64,000 nucleotides of DNA, from positions 261,077,042-261,141,041 of the forward strand of contig NC_084795.1 in assembly GCF_963169125.1 (NCBI RefSeq). The letters run 5' to 3'. The translations under genes were made by a program, and so were the position numbers. How positions within the stretch are numbered: position 1 is the first letter of the stretch; each line of letters begins with the position of its first letter. This document shows positions 55,945 through 64,000 of the stretch, piece after piece. Under the pieces are notes generated by a model that did no database searches, was not told the origin of the DNA, and saw only the letters and a list, made by a program, of their open reading frames with translations. This DNA comes from Humulus lupulus (taxonomy: Eukaryota > Streptophyta > Magnoliopsida > Rosales > Cannabaceae).

Positions 55945-57310
55945 GTGAATGAGCTGAAAACTGGTGACGGGTCTCCCTACGAACCCGAACCTAAAGCTTC
56001 AAAACAACAAAGGGTTGAATCTCAACCGATAACTGTTACTGAGGATGACGCATCTCATGTACAATTCCCTCACAATGACCCGCTGGTCATCACCATTCAG
56101 CTAGCGAACAAGAGGGTACACCAAGTCCTGGTTGATAACAGGAGCTCAGTAAATATCCTCTACAAGGCCACCTTAGAAAAGATGGGACTCACACTTCGCG
56201 ACCTAAAGGCTTGTGCAACGACATTGTATGAATTTTCAGGAGAAGGGATTGCCTGTATGAGATCCATCGAACTCCCTGTAACCTTGGGAGACTTCCCGGT
56301 CTTGACAACCAAGATGATGGAATTCGTAGTAGTGGATCTTCCATCGGCCTACAACGTACTGCTCGGGAGACCCGCCCTAGTAAGGTTGGGGCAGTTTCGT
56401 CTGTAAGGCATCTGGCCATCAGTTCCCGACTTCTAGTGGCATCGGGACTCTGAAAGGAGACCAGCTCGCAGGGAGGGAATGCTATAGCATTTCCGTTAGT
56501 GGAAAGAAATAGACAAGTGCACAAACACTTGTCATAATTCAGAATAAGGATGGGACAGTCTTCGAGATAGACAAAGAAATTTATCCGAGAATAGAGGAAA
56601 TAGCTGATCTCGAGCCATTAGAAGAGCTCGAAGAGGTCAAGCTCGACGAAGTTGACCCCCCGAAAAATGTGATGGTTGGGAAAAACCTTCCAGAAGAAAC
56701 AAAATAGCAATTAATTTGCTTTTTGAAAATGAACCAGGATGTTTTCGCGTGGTAACATTCAGGCATGGTAGGGATAAGTCTGAATGTGATAAGCCACGCT
56801 CTTAATATTGATAAGAGCTTCCCCCGAAACAGCAAAAACGAAGACTCCTAGACGACGTCAGGAAGAAGGCCCTGAAGGAAGAGGTCGACAGGTTAAAGGA
56901 AAATTGATTCATACAAGATGCCTTCTACCTGGATTGGGTCGCTAACCCGGTGCTAGTTCTGAAATCTAACAGAACATGGTGAACCTGTATTGATTAATCA
57001 GACCTCAATAAAGCATGTCCTAAGGACTCTTTCCCCTGCCTCTGATCGACGAGGCTCAACTAAAAAATGCAGCATATCAGCAGCGAGCTACCTGATATTT
57101 CAATAAAAAAGTTCGAGACAGAAAATTTGGTTTGGGACACTTGGTGCTAAGGTGTGTGTTCTTAGCTACGCGGGACCCGGCTACTGGCGTGCTCGGGCCT
57201 AATTGGGAAGGACCTTATCAAATCGAATGGTTATCCGACCTGGCGTCTACAAATTGGCAAGATTGAACGGGGATTTGGTACCAGACGCATGGAATGGAGA
57301 ACATCTATGA
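55945..57310 (+). pseudogene. pol: G3 pol: protease, start of RT fused to integrase tail by deletion
   Basis: Protease reads 'VQFPHNDPLVITIQLANKRV' and the active-site region 'VDNRSSVNILY' (about 56131-56163), where the Gly of DNGSS has become Arg. The frame ends at 56404. Decayed RT start follows, with 'DLNKACPKDSFP'-like codons (57001-57035). At about 57050 the sequence jumps from the RT motif ('PLID') directly to the integrase tail 'AQLKNAAYQQRATRYFNKKV' (57054-57113). It continues 'GVLGPNWEGPYQIEW' and 'NGEHL' to TGA 57310. Roughly 2.5 kb present in G1 (catalytic RT, two RNase H, integrase core) is missing. Confidence 0.85.
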
Positions 57311-57487
57311 CCTTACTATCAATAGTGTAGGAATGATGTCACCTGTAACCATGCTTGTCTTTCTTTACTATGCTTCGGTTAATAAATTGTTCAATTCCGA
57401 ATAAAGGTCCATTTTTGTCTCAATATGCTGTATTTTTTGCAAACTCTCTTAATTTAATAACCTATGGTCACACTCATAGGATATTAC

Positions 57488-57498
57488 GGGGGGGGCAT
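57488..57498 (+). other. Internal polypurine-tract-like run in G3
   Basis: 'cggggggggca' lies about 180 bases after the pol end. It resembles G1's internal run at 14961-14976 and its own terminal tract (62133-62146). It marks the boundary between the gag-pol half and the antisense half. Confidence 0.5.
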
Positions 57499-57551
57499 TA
57501 GTGGTATATATACCGTAAGCTTGAAAAAAATAAAAAAAATAGCGTACACGA

Positions 57552-57740
57552 AAAGAATAAAAGTGTTTGGATATAACCAAATATGCGAGCTAAGATAGTT
57601 TGGACATAACCAAATTATTAAAAGAATAAAAGTGTTTGGATATAACCAAATATGCGAGCTAAGATAGTTTGGACATAACCAAATTATTAAAGAATAAAAG
57701 TGTTTGGATATCACCAAATGACCGAGGCAAGGTAATTTGG
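57552..57740. repeat. 68/69-bp tandem repeat in G3
   Basis: Units beginning 'aaagaataaaagtgtttgga' start at 57552, 57621 and 57689; the third is partial and diverged. Each unit holds two 'tttggatataaccaaat' type words, so a half-unit period of about 34 bases is also visible. Confidence 0.85.
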
Positions 57741-58366
57741 ATAAAACCAAATGCGCGATCTAGACATAACTAGATCAAAAATATTTGTGTATGGAATACG
57801 AACCAAAAACATGACCTAAATAGGTTTGGAACAAACCAGCTAAAACTAATCAACAGAAAGTTGGAATATAAATAAACCTACTTCAAGTTAAGTTGAGATC
57901 GAGGCTGGAATTTCTGGCAAAGAGATAGTTTCGTCCTCATAACTTTGGGGAGCTACCCGAGGACGAGGAAAGTAACTATAAAAGTAGGATATAACTAAAC
58001 CACCCACATTACATGCCACATAAGTACTTTCGAGTGCATGGTAAAAGTAAGTTCCGACCTTGACGTGTAACGAGATCGGACACGGATACATCGAGTAAAC
58101 TGTGCATAAATGCATTGAAGCTCGAGCTTAAAATCCACCACGTGTTTGTATGAATAAACAAACTTAAGGACACTTTTAATATAAATTGCTTGAAATATTT
58201 CGAATTAAGAAATGTAAAGAAAAAATATTAAAGTAAAGTCAAACACAGTATTATAAATATCATAGCTCTTTTACGAGCTATAAATTGTCTTAGCCCCAAG
58301 GGCATACAATACAGAAGATAAAAACTATTACAAGGGGTTCAAAGGGATGCAGCCCCGGGTCGAGAT

Positions 58367-61150
58367 TTAAGAGGAAAGAGCACCCCCCTTAGCTTTCTCA
58401 GCATCCTCCTTGGCCTTCTCTGCCTCCGCCCGAGCAGCCTCCTCCGCATCGAGCCAAGCCTACCATTTGGCCACAAGCTCTTCTTCAAAAGAGCCTAGAA
58501 GCTAGTATCGAGATCGGCGTTACTGGCCCAGATCCTGTACATGACCAGGTCGACTGCCCGATCCGTCTTCTCCTTGAACTCTTCAAGAAGATGAGCCTTT
58601 TCGCCCTCCATTATCTCGAAGGTGGCCCTTTTCTCCTCCTAAAGCTTGGCATTGATCTTCTCAAGCTCCTCAAGCCTGACATTTAGCTTCTCGAGCTCGG
58701 CTATCCTAGACTTCATCTGCCCGGCTTCAGCCTCCATCTCTGTCTTTGCAGCCTTGAACTCGTCAGCGAGCTTAATTTGAAGATCCTTCGAATCTTGGGC
58801 ATAGGACATGCTCGAGCGAACCTTGTTGTTCAACTTATAATTAAGTTGTGCAAAGGCAGAAAGAGACTAAAAAAATCAAATCAAGTTAGAACATACACTA
58901 AGCATAATTACAACAAATAATAAGGTGAGAAAGGGTACCGCAGTAGCGAGCTCGACACTCTTGTCGTAAAGAGTATTACAGTCCCGAGCATTGTTCAAAA
59001 ACTGCCATTGGGGAGCCTCGAAGCTGCTGATGCTCTGGCCTACCCGAGACAAGACGTCCGAGCCAAGTGTGGCCCCATGAGTCCCGGCAGCATTGTCAAC
59101 AACATACTCATCAACATGAGTAGAAATCAAGAACAAGCATGTTTTGGAGGCCGAGGGCTTCTTCGGAGGTGGGCCGACCGTTGAGGGGACCATGATCGAA
59201 GGAGGCAAAGAGGGAACACCTGTGGTGGACGCTTCGACCTGAGGAGTCAGATCCATGGCTGGGCTCGTAACCGTGGGAGCTAGAGGAGGAGGATTCTTCT
59301 CGGTCCTCTTAAGGACCTTGGCAGGCCGATCTGACTTTTGCGAGGCTCTCGGGCGCCTACTCCTCTTGGCCCCCTCGCCACTGACGAGCACGGTATCGAG
59401 ATCAGAGTCCATGGTACCTGCATCACAAAATCACATTAGAAGACGATCTCAATAGGCATAATACAGATCGTCAAGGACTAAAAGGATAAGTAATGAGGAA
59501 CCTAACTGGAACTCTCCCCCGAGCTCGTGCTCGTGCTCGGCGACCATGAAATTTCCCCATATTCGGAAGAGGCAGGGGGAGTCCCTTCCATATATGTGGA
59601 GGTTAACCTCGACAGGTCCCTATAATAATTCATCCTGTATTGGACAACTATTCCATCCCAGACCTCGTTCAGACTATACATAGTATCATACTTCCCTAAC
59701 CAACTATCAAACCTATGAACCCTCTCATCTGCCCAAGACCATACATAAAATTGGTTCCTATCATCTTCACACAAGATTAAGGTATCGAGCTTATGCTTAA
59801 GTAGTGAGGGAGACCATAAAGCCAAACTAAGGTTGTACCTCTATCGCTCGAGTTCGAAGCCTCGTCATTGGCCTCGTTCCCCGAGCACGGACCTCTTAGA
59901 TGGCAAGCTAGGGATCGTGCCTTAGAGCTTCGCCTCGGAGGAAGGTTGTCGGTTGGAAGAGGCACAAACTCCCTATTGGTGTACTTTTTATTGGACCAGT
60001 CATTTGTGGATTGATCCTTTTCTAGGAGACCGCGAGCTTGAAGCTTATCTTCATGCAGAAGATAAGACAGGGACCGCCTACCGTAAGGGAGTTGGAGCAA
60101 GGTTTCCTTGTGCTCCTTCATCTTTTCCGTGGGAGTAGGGCGGTGGTAGTTGGCTGAAGAATTGAATGTTATGAGTGGTCCGAGCTTAAAAAAAATTCGA
60201 TCATGAAAAGAAAAGGACCGTATACTTACAGATTCACTTGAAAGAGTAATATCTGGAGGGGGTCAGGCCGTCCGTCTAGAAGAACGCGAGTTTGAAGTTG
60301 GGGGGATGGTTCGGTAGGTCTTCAAAGATTTTCTTCTCCCGGGGATAGGTCGAGAGGTAATAGAAGCCATCTCCTCCCCGAGCTCGGGAGGGGTTGCTTT
60401 TCAAACAAAAGAGATATAAAATCTCCTTTGGTGAAGGTCCTTCCCACTTTAGCTCGTGGTAAAGCGACCTTAGGGCTGACCAAATCCTGTACGAGTTGGT
60501 GTTCAGTTGGAAGGGAGCAAGCCTGACGAAATCCAAAACGTCCTCGAAAAAAGACTTCAAGGGCAATAAGGCCCCTGCCCTCATGTGCTCATGGCTCCAA
60601 GCCGTATATTGCAACTTACTGTCGGGATTCCCATCTCTCGGGGCGCGACAGCTTCGCTCATGGAAAGTTGGAGCTCGACACCTCATCAAGCCTGATAGTA
60701 CAATTCTGTGGAGGGCCAAGATGTCAGAGATCTACCCTAGTGAAGAAATTGAGCTCCAATAATGCTTGGCCTCGAAAAATTCCACCCTTGAGGTGGGAAT
60801 AGAGGTTGGCTGCGAAGTAGATGAGGGATTTGATGGTTCTCCCATCAGTGAAAATGGAGATCATCTGGTTTGAATGCGATTGTCACTTTAAGAGTGGGAT
60901 CGATGGGGATTGGTCTGGGCTCAGGGTCTGGATCTGGGTAAATGGCGACCCTAAGTCTCTTCCTTTTCCTCTCTTCGACCTCATCAATTTGGCGATGGAA
61001 ATGAGCTCGGGTGTCTTCTTGCTCGCACCTAAGTTCGTGCTCCCGTATCAAGCATTGGTTCCAAGTAAAAGGTGACTCCGGGCTCAGAGTAGCTGGCAAG
61101 TAAGGAATCGCAAATTTTGACCCCCACTTCTCTTCCGAGTTCTGCGGCAT
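58367..61150 (-). pseudogene. G3 antisense gene: Transposase_28-like protein with coiled coil, spliced
   Basis: It lies opposite to gag-pol. A possible ATG is 61150 ('MPQNSEEKWGSKFAIPYLP'). The Transposase_28-like exon has 'LPLKSFFEDVLDFVRLAPF' and 'QLNTNSYRIWSALRSLYHE' (about 60570-60450) and ends at donor GTAAGT (60229). The next exon begins at 60153 after 'attcttcag' with 'ANYHRPTPTEKMKEHKETLL'. Another runs 59417-58939 ('SFEAPQWQFLNNARD'). The last, 58866-58367, is a coiled coil ('SRIAELEKLNVRLEELEKIN') with 'VDLVMYRIWASNADLDTSF' near its end and TAA 58369-58367. Stops (58641-58639, near 60276 and 58446) and frameshifts break it. Layout and C-terminal motif match the G1 gene. Role unknown. 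Confidence 0.78.
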
Positions 61151-61864
61151 CTAGCAAGAGAACAAAAGGGTGAGGGTCAGACGAACTAGAGATTAAGAAT
61201 GAAAACCAAGACGGCCTAAACTCGAATGATCGAAGGTATGGAACGAGCTCGATCAAAAGAACGAGATCAGGCTCGGAGCGTGTATTCCACGTAAAGAGGG
61301 AAAGGTGGATTTATTTTTTAGAATCCCGAAATTTTAGGAAAAAAAGTTGGCGGTTACTCAAAAAGTGATATTTTTCGGAAACGTGCAATTTGAAAACCCT
61401 CATTCTATACCTAGTTTCTTGGTTTACACGATATGATACTCGAAATTAAGATAACCCATAAAACAAGTTGAATTTGCATCGTTCATGCAAATTCTGGGTT
61501 TGGAAAATCCATAACAATAGAAGGGCTTAAAAGCTACACGGTATTGATTGAAGCATTCTAGTGCGAAACTAGTAAATGTGCCTAAGTGCAACAACGTAAG
61601 ACATGCATGGAAAAAAATAAAGTATAAGCACGAATATAAGGGGTCAAGACCAGATACTTACACAATGTAGATGGCGGATACAGAGAAATCGAAGTCCGAA
61701 GGAGAGGTTGCCAGAACGATTTCACGGAGTCGAACAAGCCAATGTTGTTTTGTTTTCTTGGTTTGGAAAACATGCAAGAACTAGGAAATTCGAATTCTGG
61801 TTTTTCTTCTTTTTCCTTTGAAAACACAAGGTGAGAAAGTGAAATGAGGAAGACGATGGGGATG

Positions 61865-61872
61865 TATTTATA
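61865..61872 (-). promoter_or_regulatory. Putative TATA box driving the G3 antisense gene
   Basis: TATAAATA on the minus strand lies about 715 bases upstream of the proposed antisense ATG and 275 bases from the 3' LTR. A pyrimidine-rich leader 'CATTTCACTTTCTCACC' follows. G1 has the same box and a similar leader at 18827-18834. Confidence 0.6.
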
Positions 61873-62132
61873 GGCCCTTGGGAATGTCAAAGGTCGGGCT
61901 GATTTGAGCCATTGGCCAGATTTCGTATCTGATCCGACAGTCAGGGACAAATGAGATGATGGTACCATAAAGTTGGCAGGCTAACGAATGTGGGCATGGT
62001 ACCAAGGCACTCAAGCACTCTGATTAATCAATACCTGGTTGACGCATGTCCACACTCGAGTGCAATTGATGGTACAGTTTCCAAGGGGGGCAGTTCAAAA
62101 GTTTCCTTCTCATAGGATTCGAACTGATACTT

Positions 62133-62146
62133 TTGAGGGGGCAAAA
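62133..62146 (+). other. Polypurine tract of G3
   Basis: 'ttgagggggcaaaa' directly precedes the TG of the 3' LTR (62147). Confidence 0.8.
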
Positions 62147-62964
62147 TGTTACACCCAGAATTCGAGATAAGAGGTTATGACCCCGAAAATTGGGCTCGTC
62201 GGGTGAGCTCAAAATGTATGAAAACATCATATGGTCCAGCCGTAAAACCTCTGAAGTAAAACAACGACCTCGAGGATGCGTAACCTCGAATATTCTCTGA
62301 GCTCGTGATGGGCAATGGCATGACACTTAAATATATTTTTCTTCAATTGTCGTCAGGCGAGATAGCTCGAGCTCGGGAAGTGCAAGCTCTAATGTGACAA
62401 CCTCGTCAGCACCTAACTATCCCAAGCATAGAGTGAAGTTGAGTGGCGAGCTCGTGACTGACCCATTGACTTGACGAACTCAATGCCAATCGCTGATCTC
62501 GAAGACCTGATGAATCACCTGGGACAGCCCATTACGTGTGAACATGCTACTATTATGTAATCCCAATATTTAAGGGATATCATTTAATCTGTTATCCATT
62601 CTCGATCTTCATGGGGCGTTTCCATGTATATAGAAGATAATGCATTTAATATCATTATTTCAATGGATTTACAAAATATCTTCCCGAAATATGTGGGAAT
62701 GAATTCTGCAACTTTCTCTATAAATAGAGAAGGAATCACCACTTGTAGAGGAGTGATTTTTTTATTTTATTTCTGGAGAGAAAACTCTGGGCAATTCATC
62801 TCTGAAGAATTCCCAGAAAACTCCTAAGTCTTAATAATATAGACTCGTGGACTAGGCAGATTAACTGCTGAACCACGTAAAAATCCTCTTGTTTTTCTTC
62901 ATCATTCATTCGCTTCATTGTTTAATTGCTCTACAATTTAAGTTGACAAAAAATGGCGTCAACA
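62147..62964 (+). repeat. G3 3' LTR
   Basis: 818 bp, from TGTTACACCC to GGCGTCAACA. It is aligned along its length with 52824-53645, has a TATA palindrome at 62714-62731 and is followed by ACGTG. Confidence 0.92.
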
Positions 62965-63159
62965 ACGTGCAATTTGGTTCAACATCAAACCATATTATTG
63001 AATTTGAATTTCCATAACATTGCATGACGCTAATCCTTGCATATTCATTCTTGTCGAACTTTATTAATCTATACAATTCAAAATAATATTTTATGTATGG
63101 ATTCTATATTAAAGTAGTTGAAAAAATGGACTAATTATATCGTTGTTAAAGTTACTCAC

Positions 63160-63396
63160 GGGCCTCCACAGACAAATCTCATTGCGTCTATAAACTCATT
63201 GTACCTGAAAACTAAACCCACACATGAACAAAATATATGGGGTAAAATTTTCTTACTCGATATGCTAGGCTTTAGATCATTGGTTAATTGAACAACCTTG
63301 ATTCCATTCTTATCAGTACTTGTTCCCAAAATAGCCCTTGAATCCCCCAAATTCGCTATTATGAGATCTTCCCCCTGTTTCAATTTCATCATCAAT

Positions 63397-63431
<35 letters not shown>

Positions 63432-63806
63432 CATACACACATGTAGTTTGAAATTTGAAGCTTCGTTTACCTGTCTAATGGTGACAATGGAAGTGGTTCC
63501 ACTACAAGAGAAATCCAATTGATGTTGAAGCTTAATATATTTGTCCATTACTTTAAAAGAGCTTGTAATAACTTCCATCCATTTATGAGAATCTCCATCC
63601 AAATCGACCGACACCAACTCAGTATCAAACGTTTTCTCTCTAAAAATTTCATAAACATCATCGTTTGAATCCACTCAAAGCTTATCAAAAGCCTCTTTTC
63701 GATCCAACTAAATCAGAGGAAGGTGATTTCTGACGAACTCACTCACTACATGACCGTTCGGTCCATGACCATCGAAAACTCCATCTCCTTCTCTCGCTCC
63801 AAAACC
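63160..63806 (-). pseudogene. PP2C protein phosphatase, N-terminal and middle exons
   Basis: Exon 63806-63471 (acceptor 'ttggttag', donor CAG/GTAAAC) reads 'GFGAREGDGVFDGHGPNGHV', containing the metal-binding DGHG motif of PP2C. In-frame TAG (63710-63708) and TGA (63677-63675) follow. The exon continues to 'LDFSCSGTTSIVTIRQ'. Exon 63374-63257 (acceptor 'gaaacag', donor GTAAG) reads 'GEDLIIANLGDSRAILGTST' and 'VVQLTNDLKPSI', the second metal-site region. A 45-base exon-like piece (63204-63160) is not recognised. Plant clade-E-like PP2Cs have the same order and intron sites. With the C-terminal exons at 52117-52603 it forms one gene remnant, split by G3. Upstream sequence to 64000 may hold a degraded first exon. 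Confidence 0.85.
63396..63430. repeat. (AC)n/(AT)n microsatellite in PP2C intron
   Basis: An AC dinucleotide run (63396-63419) is followed by AT (63420-63431), inside the intron between the two PP2C exons. It creates the artefactual Cys/Val run in the open frame that reads through the intron. Confidence 0.95.
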
Positions 63807-64000
63807 CTAACCAAACCAAAAATTCAGATTCACACAACAAAATTTTCAAATCTCAAAACTCGATAACATCAAATTCATATTCACACAAAAATGGTAATGT
63901 GTGAAGCTTCGAACCTCCATGGATTCCGACTAATACCCTTTAGTTTTCCGACCACTAGTGAGGCCGATCCTTGGGTGGGTTTTGAAGCTTAGACCACGAG

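Larger units (their letters stand above)
52824..62964 (+). mobile_element. G3: second Tat-like gypsy element, internally deleted
   Basis: The 10.1-kb element has LTRs at 52824-53645 and 62147-62964 and flanks ACGGG / ACGTG (52819-52823, 62965-62969; one mismatch). The 5' end is CGTTACACC where the 3' LTR has TGTTACACC. Gag and protease are readable; most of RT, both RNase H domains and the integrase core are deleted. The 3' half carries a spliced antisense gene like that of G1. LTR divergence of about 5 percent in the parts I compared makes it older than G1. It lies within the PP2C-like gene fragment, in the opposite orientation to that gene. Confidence 0.92.

Noticed and set aside
61582..61968. 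128-codon minus-strand frame upstream of the G3 antisense gene
   Set aside because: It spans the putative TATA box and leader and has no recognised domain; more likely promoter and 5' leader than protein.

Overview
The window is repeat-rich nuclear DNA from a flowering plant, probably a dicot. It is AT-rich, almost wholly made of LTR retrotransposons and their decayed remains, and holds plant-type Argonaute and PP2C gene fragments. I found no intact host gene, rRNA, tRNA or CRISPR array. Element borders rest on TG..CA ends plus target-site duplications (TSDs) read directly from the sequence.

Left part (1-7527): a truncated LTR, then the 3' part of an old Ty3/gypsy pol (second RNase H to integrase). 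That pol is split by two solo LTRs, 3059-4969 (TSD CATAC) and 5053-7346.

Centre (7528-40310): a decayed Ty1/copia element is the host for a stack of insertions. A Tat-like gypsy element, G1, lies at 7528-20103 (TSD CTTTC). A solo LTR lies at 21291-23383 (TSD TTAGT). A Tekay-like gypsy element, G2, lies at 25536-39438 (TSD GCTTT). G2's 5' LTR holds a reversed gypsy solo LTR (26901-31246), which itself holds another solo LTR (28357-30214, TSD GCCCA). This makes four levels of nesting. The copia reading frame resumes across each TSD.

Right part: a probable partial non-autonomous LTR element (about 41253-45015), a GC-rich solo LTR related to G1 (45016-45902), AT-rich DNA, a LINE 3' end (48815-49120), a CACTA-like terminus (from 49121) and a non-autonomous hAT element (49720-50471, 8-bp TSD). 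After these come minus-strand exon fragments of an Argonaute (51706-51931) and of a PP2C phosphatase (52117-52603 and 63160-63806). A second Tat-like element, G3 (52824-62964), is inserted within the PP2C stretch.

The most notable system is the module between pol and the 3' LTR in both G1 and G3: a spliced gene on the opposite strand. It has its own minus-strand TATAAATA box near the 3' LTR, an N-terminal domain like the Pfam 'putative gypsy type transposon' family, a conserved intron before a coiled coil, and a shared C-terminal motif. In each element a second polypurine-tract-like run lies between pol and this module, as if the gene had been added outside an older 3' end. Sense and antisense genes of G1 carry stops although its LTRs are nearly identical, so G1 was probably already defective when it moved.
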